Of a DNA stretch of 64,000 nucleotides, positions 1 to 7,409 are shown in pieces; within the stretch, counting starts at the first letter, position 1, and each line of letters begins with the position of its first letter. The notes beneath the pieces are model-generated. The model worked only from the letters and a program-made list of their open reading frames with translations. It had not been told where the DNA came from and did not search any database. The stretch comes from Paracoccus sp. S3-43. Lineage in GTDB: Bacteria > Pseudomonadota > Alphaproteobacteria > Rhodobacterales > Rhodobacteraceae. Both the position numbers and the translations under genes were made by a program. Where the stretch lies: the NCBI RefSeq assembly GCF_029027965.1, contig NZ_CP119082.1:3023001-3087000 (forward strand), given 5' to 3'.

Positions 1-276
1 GTGAACCCCACCCACTATGCCGTGGCGCTGCAATGGAGGCGCGGCAGCGGCCGGGCGCCGGTCTGCCTGGCCAAGGGCACCGACGAGGTCGCGGCCCGGA
101 TCCGCGAACGCGCGCGCGACAGCAAGGTGCCGATCTTTTCCGATCCGCCCTGCGCCCGCGCCATCCATGCCACCGTCGAGATCGGCCAGGAAATCCGCCG
201 CGAACAGTTCGCCGCCGTCGCCGCCGCGATCCGCTTTGCCGAAAAGATGCGCGAAAAGGCCAGAGCGGGGTGGTGA
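1..276 (+). CDS. flhB: Flagellar export protein FlhB, C-terminal fragment
   Basis: Only the cytoplasmic C-terminal domain lies in the window; the reading frame is open from base 1. It begins with the NPTH motif, the autocleavage site that switches FlhB from exporting rod/hook to filament substrates. The following roughly 85 residues fit the FlhB/YscU/SpaS C-terminal domain (VALQW, IFSDPP, VEIGQEI). The true start is upstream of the window. The stop at 274-276 is one base from the start of the next gene, so the two are translationally close and probably in one operon. Confidence 0.9.
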   Translation: MNPTHYAVALQWRRGSGRAPVCLAKGTDEVAARIRERARDSKVPIFSDPPCARAIHATVEIGQEIRREQFAAVAAAIRFAEKMREKARAGW

Positions 277-277
277 C

Positions 278-646
278 ATGAAGGACAGCGACAAGCTGGC
301 GCAACTGGAGCGCATCGCGCGGATCAAGGCCGAGCGGGAGCTCAAGCGGTTCGCGGCCTTCAGCGTGCATATGAAGCAGGCACAGAGCCGCGCGGACGCC
401 ATGCGCACCGCGCTTGACCAAAGCTATCGCAGCACCGCGCCCCTGTCGGTGGCCGAGGCGCGGATCGCCAATGCCCAGGCCGGCCGCAGCGCGCGCGAAC
501 TGCACCAGGCCGAGGCCGAGGTCGCACGGATGCAGCCGCGCTTCGACGCCGCCCGCCGCGACGCCGCCCGCGAATTCGGCCGGGCCGAGGTGCTGCTGAA
601 CCTGTCGGCGCTGCACCGCGCCGAGGAAGACGCGCCGCGATACTGA
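278..646 (+). CDS. FliJ-like flagellar coiled-coil protein
   Basis: A 122-residue, highly charged, Ala/Arg/Glu-rich protein with no membrane segment, predicted to be almost entirely helical coiled coil. ATG at 278 follows the flhB stop by one base. Size, composition and position just after an export-apparatus gene fit a FliJ-type export chaperone or a related small flagellar protein found in Rhodobacterales. The sequence itself is too low in complexity to identify it beyond that, so the family name rests mainly on context. It appears to be the last gene of the flagellar operon because the next gene is on the other strand. Confidence 0.6.
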   Translation: MKDSDKLAQLERIARIKAERELKRFAAFSVHMKQAQSRADAMRTALDQSYRSTAPLSVAEARIANAQAGRSARELHQAEAEVARMQPRFDAARRDAAREFGRAEVLLNLSALHRAEEDAPRY

Positions 647-879
647 CAGCCCATCAGGGGACAGCGGGCGAAGGCCGCCGCTTGCGGGCCGCCGGGATGG
701 CTGCGGCGGCCAGGGACAAATCGCCCTTCACCCTTCACCCTTATACCGGGAGAGAGTGGCCCGGCGGGAAGAATGCAACCGGCGTTTCGTGGGTCTGCCC
801 TATGGTGAGGGTTCCGTCCCGGCGATGGATCATCCGATTGAGCAGGGCTAAACCAGCCCCGCCAACGATCCCCGCAACC

Positions 880-1920
880 CTAGCGCGCCGCCTCCAGCGA
901 ATTCAGGTCGATATCCACCCAGACCAGGCGATGGTTCGACGCGGCCTCGACCGCGGCGGCCAGCGGATCGCCCGGCGCGGGCCAGACCACGCCGCTGCCG
1001 GTCACGCGCAATCCCTTGGCGGGCCAGGCGTAATCGACGCGCAGATTGCCCGGCCCGGCGGGATCATGGACCGCCGTATCCAGGGCCGGATCGCCCCTTT
1101 GCCCGGCATTGGCACCCGCCTGGTCCGGCTGGAAAGCCCCCTTGGGCCGCGGATCCTGGGCGTGATCCAGCAGGGCCGTCATCGCCTGCGCGCGCCCGTC
1201 GCCATCCGCCAGATCCAGGTTCGGATTGCCCAGCAGCACGAAGGGCGCGTCGGGCAGGTGGTCCAGCCAGAAGGCGGCCTCGTCATGGTTGCGGCGGCCG
1301 TTCAGATCCTCGGGTCCGTCGAAGACCGGGGGCGTCGCGGACCAGGCCAGCAGGTGCAGCGATCCCCGATCGGTCAGGACCGGCACCTCCCAATGCGCGG
1401 TCGAGGACAGGCGCTGCCCCTGGGGGACGGACGCCGGCATCAGGCCGCCGGGCAGGTCGCGCCACAGGAAGGCCGTGTGATCCGTGACCGGGCCCAGCGG
1501 CAGGCGCGACAGGATCGCCATGGCGTTCTGGCCGGAAAACTGGCCGAAGCCCTGGGCATCCTCGGCCCCTCCGGCCCGGCCGTCGCCGTCCAGATCCAGC
1601 CCGGTCGGCATCCCGCTGTTCGGGCGGGCGGCGAAGCGGTGCGGCATCGGATGGCCCGTCTGTTCCAGCACCTGGGCAAAGGCCGACAGCGCCAGCCCGT
1701 CATGGTCCCAGTCAAAGCCGGTCAGCAGGATCGCGTCGGGCGCCGCCGCCGCGATCACCTGGGCCGCGGCCAGCACCTGCGGGTCGGCGCGGCGGATGTC
1801 GCGCAGCAGCAGGCCCGGCCCCGGTCGCGTCAGGCCGGGATCATAGGTGGCGATGCGCAGATCCCGCGCGGCGGCGGGACCGGCAAGGCAAAGGCAAATC
1901 ATCCAGACAAAACGCGACAT
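880..1920 (-). CDS. Secreted endonuclease/exonuclease/phosphatase-family protein
   Basis: A 346-residue protein starting at the ATG whose product opens MSRFVWMICLCLAGPAAA, a clear signal peptide; an upstream in-frame ATG 36 bases earlier would disrupt it. The mature protein shows the EEP fold landmarks RIATYD near the N-terminus, VLLGNPNLD about three quarters along, and SNHRLVWVDI at the C-terminus. In typical EEP nucleases/phosphatases these read ATxN, GDxN and SDH, so several metal-binding or catalytic positions differ (D to N in the GDxN motif). It lies convergent to the flagellar genes, and its start is 40 bases past the stop of the upstream subtilase gene on the same strand. Substrate unknown. 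Confidence 0.75.
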   Translation of the reverse strand: MSRFVWMICLCLAGPAAARDLRIATYDPGLTRPGPGLLLRDIRRADPQVLAAAQVIAAAAPDAILLTGFDWDHDGLALSAFAQVLEQTGHPMPHRFAARPNSGMPTGLDLDGDGRAGGAEDAQGFGQFSGQNAMAILSRLPLGPVTDHTAFLWRDLPGGLMPASVPQGQRLSSTAHWEVPVLTDRGSLHLLAWSATPPVFDGPEDLNGRRNHDEAAFWLDHLPDAPFVLLGNPNLDLADGDGRAQAMTALLDHAQDPRPKGAFQPDQAGANAGQRGDPALDTAVHDPAGPGNLRVDYAWPAKGLRVTGSGVVWPAPGDPLAAAVEAASNHRLVWVDIDLNSLEAAR

Positions 1921-1960
1921 GCGGCAGATGTGGCACGAGGCGCGCCGCCTTGCCAAGCCC

Positions 1961-3271
1961 TCAGCAGGGCGGCGGCGGGGCGATCAGGCCCGCGCCGAAG
2001 ATCGCGTCCGGCCCGTCCGGTCCCAGATCGCGGGCGGCGGCGCGCAGCCTGTCGCGCAGGTCGGCCGCCGTCAGCGCCGGGTCGCGCTGCCACGCCAGGG
2101 CCGCCGCCGCCGTCACGAAGGGCGCGGCATAGGAGGTGCCGGTCTTGGTGCGCGCGCCGCTGATCGACGCCGCCGTCCAGACATTCACCCCCGGCGCCGC
2201 CAGGTCGATATGCTCGCCCCGGTTCGCGCGGCGATAGATCTGGCCGCGCCGGTCCACCGCCGTGACCGCCAGCACCGCGTCATGGGCGGCCGGAAAGGCC
2301 GGTGCCGCGCGGGGTCCGCCATTGCCCGCCGCCGCGATCAGCAGGATATTCGCCGCAGCCATTTCCCCGATCTGGGCGTCGAGCGCCGCGTTATGCGGCC
2401 CGGCCAGCGACAGGTTGACGATGCGCACCTCCTGGGCGGCCAGGTAATCCAGCGCCTCGATCAGCGCGAAGGCGTCGGCGCGCTGATCCTGAGCGACCTT
2501 CTGGAAGGCATCCACGGCGATCAGCTCGGCCCCCGGAACCAGGCCGGGGCTGCGGCTGTCGCCGTTCCCCACCAGCAGCGCGGCGACCGCGGTGCCGTGC
2601 AGCAGATCAGAGGGCGGCGCCTGCGTGTCGATCCGATGCACGCGGATCCGGGCGCCCGCCAGGGCGGCGTGACCGGCGTTCAGCCCGGTATCGACCATGC
2701 CGATGCGCGGCAGGGCGGCGCAGCCCGCAAGGCTGGCGGGCCAGCCGATCATGTCGCGCGCCAGGCAATCGGCGCCCTCGCAGCGCGCCCCCGAACCGGC
2801 CTGTTCGCTGCGATAGAAATGGTTGAAATCGGCCTGATCCTCGGTGACCAGACCACGCACCCGGTCGCGGGCCTGGTTCATGGTCAGGGATGCGGGCTTC
2901 AGCAGCCGCGTCAGGCTGTCGCCATCCGACAGGTCGCGCCGTTGCAAGAGGTCGAACCCCTCGGCCTGGAGGGTGGCCAGATCGCCATCCGTCAGGCCGC
3001 GGGCCAGAACCTCGTTCTCGGCGCGGGTCGGGAGGGGCGCGGGGGCCGCCGGGGCGGGCCGGGCGCGGCGGACCACCCGGTCGTCGTCATCGTCATCATC
3101 ATCATCATCATCATCATCATAGCCCCCATCGTCATCGCCGCTATCGCCATCGTCATCGTCGTCGTCATCCGCCTGGGCGGCGGCGACCAGCGACCAGCCG
3201 TCGGGCTGAAGGCGCGGATGGCTGGCCAGGGCCAGAAGCATGACGGCAAGAAACAGCAAAAGCCTTGGCAT
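1961..3271 (-). CDS. Secreted subtilisin-like (S8) serine protease with poly-Asp tract
   Basis: A 436-residue protein with signal peptide (residues 1-34), an extremely acidic segment at 35-64 (runs of 7, 3 and 13 Asp), a linker/propeptide, then a peptidase S8 domain. The catalytic triad is visible: Asp194 in GMVDTG, His225 in HGTAVA, Ser380 in GTSYAAP, with the oxyanion Asn317 in AAGNGG. I chose the ATG at 3271 because it gives a clean signal peptide; an upstream ATG at 3325 would begin inside the predicted promoter. It is divergent from the ECF sigma gene and carries a GGGAATAT-N14-CGTC motif upstream, so it is probably a target of that sigma factor. The acidic tract could bind calcium. Host target of the protease unknown. 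Confidence 0.9.
   Translation of the reverse strand: MPRLLLFLAVMLLALASHPRLQPDGWSLVAAAQADDDDDDDGDSGDDDGGYDDDDDDDDDDDDDRVVRRARPAPAAPAPLPTRAENEVLARGLTDGDLATLQAEGFDLLQRRDLSDGDSLTRLLKPASLTMNQARDRVRGLVTEDQADFNHFYRSEQAGSGARCEGADCLARDMIGWPASLAGCAALPRIGMVDTGLNAGHAALAGARIRVHRIDTQAPPSDLLHGTAVAALLVGNGDSRSPGLVPGAELIAVDAFQKVAQDQRADAFALIEALDYLAAQEVRIVNLSLAGPHNAALDAQIGEMAAANILLIAAAGNGGPRAAPAFPAAHDAVLAVTAVDRRGQIYRRANRGEHIDLAAPGVNVWTAASISGARTKTGTSYAAPFVTAAAALAWQRDPALTAADLRDRLRAAARDLGPDGPDAIFGAGLIAPPPPC
3082..3120 (-). repeat. Trinucleotide microsatellite encoding poly-Asp
   Basis: Nearly pure tandem TCA/TCG triplets on the plus strand (GAT/GAC on the coding strand) encode a run of 13 aspartates in the subtilase. 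As the unit is three bases, slippage would change the tract length without breaking the frame. A second imperfect Asp-codon block follows at about 3128-3170. Confidence 0.9.
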
Positions 3272-3307
3272 GGCCGGTCCCCTCTGGGCAGTTCGTTTCT
3301 GGACAAT

Positions 3308-3333
3308 GACGCGGCAGAGCCGCAAATATTCCC
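3308..3333 (-). promoter_or_regulatory. Predicted ECF promoter of the subtilase gene
   Basis: On the minus strand GGGAATAT is followed after 14 bases by CGTC; the ATG of the subtilase is 37 bases downstream of the CGTC. The same layout occurs at 3843-3868 and 4684-4709 in this locus. The motif is seen directly; recognition by the adjacent ECF sigma factor is inferred. Confidence 0.65.
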
Positions 3334-3363
3334 CCGACGCAGGAAAAATCCAAGAGGGGTGGC

Positions 3364-3855
3364 ATGAACCCAGCTTTCGGCGAGGCCCTGATCCGGCTTC
3401 TGCCCAATCTTCGCCGCTATGCGATGTCGCTGGCCCGCCGCCCGGATCTGGCCGACGATCTGGTGCAGACCACCGTGGAACGGGCGATCCGCGCGGCGGA
3501 CAGCCATGATCCGGCCGCGCGGCTGGAGCCGTGGCTGTTCCGCATCACGCGCAACGCCTTCATCGACCTGACGCGGCGTCAGCGCACCGAAGGCGTGCAG
3601 GTCGATGTCTTCGACATCCCCGAGGCCCTGCCCGACGACGGCGACCGCGCGGTCGAGGCGCGGCTGATGTTGCGCGCCACCCAGGAGGCGATGCGGACCC
3701 TGCCCCCGGAACAGGCGGAGATCCTGCACCTGATCTGCATCGAGGAACTCAGCTATGCCGAAGCCGCCGCCGTCCTGGACATCCCCAAGGGCACGGTGAT
3801 GAGCCGCCTGTCGCGCGCCCGGCTGGCGCTTGCGGAAAGGCTGGGAATAAGATGA
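3364..3855 (+). CDS. ECF-type RNA polymerase sigma factor
   Basis: A 163-residue sigma-70 family protein with region 2 (about residues 8-75: LRRYAMSLARRPDLADDLVQ, WLFRITRNAFIDLTRR) and region 4 (about 105-158: LPPEQAEILHLICIEELSYAEAA, GTVMSRLSRAR), and no regions 1 or 3, the ECF architecture. ATG at 3364 has GAGGGGTGG just upstream. Its 3' end overlaps a promoter-like motif for the anti-sigma gene. It is divergent from a subtilase with 92 bases between them. No copy of the locus motif was found in front of the sigma gene itself, so autoregulation at the sigma gene is not evident. Confidence 0.95.
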   Translation: MNPAFGEALIRLLPNLRRYAMSLARRPDLADDLVQTTVERAIRAADSHDPAARLEPWLFRITRNAFIDLTRRQRTEGVQVDVFDIPEALPDDGDRAVEARLMLRATQEAMRTLPPEQAEILHLICIEELSYAEAAAVLDIPKGTVMSRLSRARLALAERLGIR

Positions 3856-3868
3856 CGCGTCCCGCGTA
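3843..3868 (+). promoter_or_regulatory. Predicted ECF promoter of the anti-sigma gene
   Basis: GGGAATAA, 14 bases, then CGTA, straddling the sigma-factor stop codon. It ends 31 bases before the GTG start of the anti-sigma gene, a plausible -35/-10 position. It would let the sigma factor raise its own inhibitor as negative feedback. Motif seen; function inferred. Confidence 0.6.
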
Positions 3869-3899
3869 TTCCCCCCATACCGCTCGAAAGGAGCCGCCC

Positions 3900-4601
3900 G
3901 TGCAGATTGACGACGAAACCCTGATGGCCCTTGCGGACGGAGAGCTGGACGGGGCCGAGGCCGCGCGCGTCTCGGCCGCGATCGCCGACGACCCAGAGGC
4001 CCAGGCCCGGTTGCGCCGCTTCGCCGAAACGCGGGCGCGGCTGCGCGCGCTGTCGGCGCCCCCGGCCGGGCAGGGCGACGACAACGACCTGATCGCGCGG
4101 ATCCGCGCGGCCAGCGTCCCTGCGCAGGCGCCCGCGGCCCCCGCCCCGGCGACTCCGGGGGTCGCGGCCAACCGGAACCGCGCGCCTTGGGCGGCCATTG
4201 CCGCCGGGCTGACGGCGGCCCTGGTGGGGCTGGGCTGGTGGCAGATGGGCGGCGCGCCCGCCGGTCTGGAACAGGCCGAGATCGCGGCCCTGGACAGCCT
4301 GCCGTCGGGCGAGGCGGCCGTGCTGGAGGATGGGCGCGACCTGACGGTGATCGCGTCCTATCGCACGGCCGAGGGGATGTTCTGCCGGGAATACGAGACC
4401 GCGCGGGACGCCCGCGTGACGGTCAGCGTCGCCTGCCGCGACGGCGGCGGCTGGCAGCGGCAATTCGCCAGCGTCATGACCGCGACCGACGGCTATGTCC
4501 CGGCATCGGGCGACCTCGCGGCCCTGGACGACTGGCTGGCCCGGACCGGCGCGGGCGATCCGCTGACCCCCGAGGACGAGGCGGCGGCCTTGGCCGAATA
4601 G
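3900..4601 (+). CDS. Membrane-anchored anti-sigma factor
   Basis: A 233-residue protein with a cytoplasmic N-terminal region (IDDETLMALADGELDGAEA, typical of the first helix of sigma-binding domains), a Pro/Ala linker, one transmembrane helix at about 96-113 and a periplasmic domain of about 115 residues. No HxxxCxxC zinc motif is present, so it is not a ZAS-type redox sensor. GTG at 3900 is preferred because AAAGGAG lies 6-7 bases upstream; the alternative ATG at 3852, overlapping the sigma stop, has no good ribosome site and lies inside a promoter-like motif. The partner is inferred to be the sigma factor just upstream. Confidence 0.85.
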   Translation: MQIDDETLMALADGELDGAEAARVSAAIADDPEAQARLRRFAETRARLRALSAPPAGQGDDNDLIARIRAASVPAQAPAAPAPATPGVAANRNRAPWAAIAAGLTAALVGLGWWQMGGAPAGLEQAEIAALDSLPSGEAAVLEDGRDLTVIASYRTAEGMFCREYETARDARVTVSVACRDGGGWQRQFASVMTATDGYVPASGDLAALDDWLARTGAGDPLTPEDEAAALAE

Positions 4602-4629
4602 CCCGTCGTCCCATTCGGCCCGCCCGAAA

Positions 4630-4654
4630 GGCCCCCTGCCCTGGGGGCCTTTTT
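4630..4654 (+). terminator. Rho-independent terminator after the anti-sigma gene
   Basis: A perfect 7-bp stem (GGCCCCC/GGGGGCC) with a 6-base loop, followed by TTTTT, 29 bases after the anti-sigma stop. It separates sigma/anti-sigma transcription from the RTX gene, which has its own promoter motif. Confidence 0.9.
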
Positions 4655-4683
4655 GCTGCCGCGACGGAAAAATCCGTCCGGCC

Positions 4684-4709
4684 GGGAATAACCCCGCCCC
4701 ACGCCCGTA
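4684..4709 (+). promoter_or_regulatory. Predicted ECF promoter of the RTX gene
   Basis: GGGAATAA, 14 bases, then CGTA, identical in layout to the site at 3843-3868. It lies after the terminator and about 110 bases before the RTX start, giving a leader of about 100 bases. Recognition by the local ECF sigma factor is inferred. Confidence 0.65.
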
Positions 4710-4820
4710 AACGCTGCACCAGGCGAAGGGGCGCACAGCCCGCCCCGCCTGGCGGGCGCGGCGGCCATGGGCGGGGCGGCGCGGCCCTTCCCCCTTACCG
4801 CCCTTGCAGGAGAAGACGAC

Positions 4821-5558
4821 ATGGCGACCTATCGTGGAAACGACGGCGACAACCGCTATAACGGGACCAGCGTGGCGGACCTGATCTATGGCCGGTCCGG
4901 CGACGACACCCTGTCGGGCGGCGGCGGCAACGACACCATCGACGGCGGCGAGGGCAACGACCAGATCCGCGGCGACGAAGGCAACAACGTGCTGATCGGC
5001 GGCGAAGGCAACGACCGCATCTGGGCCGGCAGCGGCAGCGACCGCATCGACGCGGGTGAGGGCAACGACATCGTCAGCGCGGGCAATGGCAACAACAGCG
5101 TGACCCTGGGCGAAGGCAACGATGTCGCCGTCACCGGGTCGGGCCGCGACACCATCACCGGCGGCGAGGGCAATGACCGCATCACGTCAGGCGCGGGCAA
5201 TGACATCCTGCATGGCGGCGAAGGCGATGACGTGCTGCTGGGCGAGGCGGGCAACGACACCCTGACCGGGGGCGAGGGCAACGACGTTCTGAACGGCGGC
5301 ACCGGCAACGACCTGCTGACCGGGGGCGAAGGCGCCGACCGCTTCATCTTCAACGGCGGGCGCGACCGGATCACCGATTTCGAGAACGGCGACGACGAGA
5401 TCGACCTGTCGGCCTTTTCCGCCTTCAACGGCTTTTCCAGCATCCGCGCCGCCGCCAGCCAGAGCGGATCGGATGTCGTCATCCGCGCGGGCAGCCATTC
5501 GCTGGTGATCGAGGACACGCGGCTGCGCGAACTGGACGCCGACGACTTCATCTGGTGA
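4821..5558 (+). CDS. RTX calcium-binding repeat protein, probable type I secreted
   Basis: A 245-residue protein composed of about 15 glycine/aspartate nonapeptide repeats of the form GGxGNDxax (residues about 25-180), the calcium-binding beta-roll of RTX proteins. The last 60 residues (ITDFENGDDEIDLSAF near the start, LRELDADDFIW at the end) resemble the C-terminal type I secretion region of serralysin/RTX proteins. No N-terminal signal peptide and no catalytic domain is present. ATG at 4821 has AGGAGA upstream. No type I secretion genes are in the window. It lies in the ECF locus behind its own promoter motif. Likely a small extracellular calcium-binding or matrix protein; exact role unknown. 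Confidence 0.85.
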   Translation: MATYRGNDGDNRYNGTSVADLIYGRSGDDTLSGGGGNDTIDGGEGNDQIRGDEGNNVLIGGEGNDRIWAGSGSDRIDAGEGNDIVSAGNGNNSVTLGEGNDVAVTGSGRDTITGGEGNDRITSGAGNDILHGGEGDDVLLGEAGNDTLTGGEGNDVLNGGTGNDLLTGGEGADRFIFNGGRDRITDFENGDDEIDLSAFSAFNGFSSIRAAASQSGSDVVIRAGSHSLVIEDTRLRELDADDFIW

Positions 5559-5726
5559 CGCGACTGACCGGCCGGGCCGCCTTGCGCGGCCTGGCCATCC
5601 CCATGGCAATGGCGCGACGGATCCGGGCAATGGGGCGGCAAGGGTCCGCCGAACCTCTCGCATGGCCTTGCATTCGCGGCGGAAGCAAACATTTGATGCC
5701 GCCAAAGGCCAGCAATCCGGGTTTCC

Positions 5727-7307
5727 ATGACCACCGACCGTTTCAACCGCCGCCACCTGCTGCAAGCCGCCCTGGGCGGCGGGGCGTTCTTCCTGCTGCC
5801 GCATCTGGCGCGCGCGCAAGGCGCATCCGGCGAAAGCCGGCCGTTTTCCTTCGACCGGCTGCGCGACACGGCCCGCGACCTGGCCGCCCGCCCCCATGTC
5901 CCGGACGACATTCCCGATGCCGACATCCTGGATCAGGTGGATTACGACCGCCACAACCAGGTCCGCTTCCGCGCCGACCGCAGCCTGTGGCGCGGGCAGG
6001 GCCGGATCTCTCCGGTGCAGCCGTTCTTTCCCGGCATGTATTTCCGCAACCCGGTGCGGATCCACACCGTTCAGGACGGCATGGCGACCGAAGTGCCGTT
6101 CTCGCTGGATCTGTTCGACATTCCCGAAGGCCACCCGGCCCGGCAACTGACCCGCACCAAGGGTTTCGCGGGCTTCCGCGTCCAGGACGCCGAAACGGAA
6201 ATCGACTGGATGGCGTTCCTGGGCGCGTCCTATTGGCGGACCTCGGGCTATAGCGGGCAGTTCGGGCTGTCGGCGCGGGGGCTGGCCATCGACACCGCGA
6301 TCCCCGACGGCCCCGAGGAATTCCCGCTGTTCACCCATTTCTGGCTTGAACCGGCCGAGAATGGCGACCTGACCGCCTATGCGCTGCTGGACAGCCCGCG
6401 CGCGACCGGCGCCTATCGCATCGTCTCGCGGCGCGGCGACGGCGTGTCGCAGGACATCACCGCGACGGTCTTCCTGCGCGACGCGGTGGAACGACTGGGC
6501 ATCGCGCCGCTGACCTCGATGTTCTGGTTCGGCAAGACGGACCGCCACATCGCCCCCGACTGGCGCCCCGAGGTGCATGATTCCGACGGGCTGGAGATCC
6601 TGTCGGGCAATGGCGAACGCATCTGGCGGCCGCTGAACAACCCGCCGGGGACCATGGTCAACAGCTTCGACGCCCCCTCGGTCAAGGGGTTCGGGCTGAT
6701 GCAGCGCGAACGCGATTTCGCGCAATATCAGGACGACGGCGTCTTCTACGACCGCCGCGCCAGCGCCTGGATCACGCCGCAGGGCGATTGGGGCGACGGC
6801 GCCGTGGTCCTGACCGAACTGCGCACCGATGACGAGATCCACGACAATATCGTGGCCTTCTGGCAGCCCGCCGGGCCGACCGCCAAGGGCCAGAGCCACG
6901 ATTTCGCCTATCGGCTGGACTGGGTGCGCGACAATCCGGCGATCAGCGAGATCGGCCATTTCACCGCCGTCCGGCTGGGCGCGGGCGGGGTGCCGGGCCA
7001 GCCGCGTCCCAAGGACGTGGTCAAGGTCGTCTGCGACTTTGCCGGGCCGAACCTTGCGGGCCTGGGACGCGAGGACGGGCTGACCATCGCGGCAACGACG
7101 GCGCAGGCGCGGGTGTCGAACACCGCCGTCTATCCCGTGGTGGGCACGGATGACTGGCGGGCGCTGTTCGACCTGTCCTTCGGCCCCGGCGACGATCCCA
7201 TCGACCTGCGCGCCTATGTGGACCATAAGGGCACGGCGATGACGGAAACGCTGATCCTGCAACTGTTCCCGTCGCAACTGCGCGCGCTGCTGGCCAGCAC
7301 GCCCTGA
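5727..7307 (+). CDS. opgD: Periplasmic glucan biosynthesis protein, OpgG/OpgD (MdoG) family
   Basis: A 526-residue protein with a Tat-type signal (RRHLLQAALGGGAFF, cleavage after about residue 30) followed by a full-length MdoG domain (YDRHNQVRFR, FWFGKTDRHI, DFAYRLDW). The family shapes osmoregulated periplasmic glucans; the Tat signal favours the OpgD type over OpgG. The glucosyltransferase partner OpgH is not adjacent: the next gene is convergent. The start has only a weak ribosome site, but it is the one that gives the signal peptide. Confidence 0.88.
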   Translation: MTTDRFNRRHLLQAALGGGAFFLLPHLARAQGASGESRPFSFDRLRDTARDLAARPHVPDDIPDADILDQVDYDRHNQVRFRADRSLWRGQGRISPVQPFFPGMYFRNPVRIHTVQDGMATEVPFSLDLFDIPEGHPARQLTRTKGFAGFRVQDAETEIDWMAFLGASYWRTSGYSGQFGLSARGLAIDTAIPDGPEEFPLFTHFWLEPAENGDLTAYALLDSPRATGAYRIVSRRGDGVSQDITATVFLRDAVERLGIAPLTSMFWFGKTDRHIAPDWRPEVHDSDGLEILSGNGERIWRPLNNPPGTMVNSFDAPSVKGFGLMQRERDFAQYQDDGVFYDRRASAWITPQGDWGDGAVVLTELRTDDEIHDNIVAFWQPAGPTAKGQSHDFAYRLDWVRDNPAISEIGHFTAVRLGAGGVPGQPRPKDVVKVVCDFAGPNLAGLGREDGLTIAATTAQARVSNTAVYPVVGTDDWRALFDLSFGPGDDPIDLRAYVDHKGTAMTETLILQLFPSQLRALLASTP

Positions 7308-7409
7308 CGCCCGCCGGGGTCGGTGGGCCAGCATCTCGGCCGTTGCGATGGCCTTGCGCCAAGGGGCAAGCCGAATGCCCGCCCCTTTGTCCCGCGCCTG
7401 CGGATGGGC

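Noticed and set aside
682..2163. Plus-strand frame of about 490 codons opposite the EEP gene
   Set aside because: Arg/Gly/Pro/Gln-rich product typical of antisense frames in high-GC DNA; the minus-strand gene has a signal peptide and family motifs.
1847..3367. Long plus-strand frame opposite the subtilase with an Ile/Val-rich run
   Set aside because: It is the antisense of the Asp-codon tract and the protease gene; the hydrophobic run is a by-product of the triplet repeat, and no ribosome site or family match is visible.
3364..3400. A fourth ECF-type promoter in front of the sigma gene itself
   Set aside because: GGAAAAAT at about 3342 is only a partial match and no CGTM block follows at 14 bases.
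4890..5340. Repetitive DNA in the RTX gene, considered as CRISPR or satellite
   Set aside because: The 27-base periodicity matches the nonapeptide code and varies at synonymous positions; there are no spacers.
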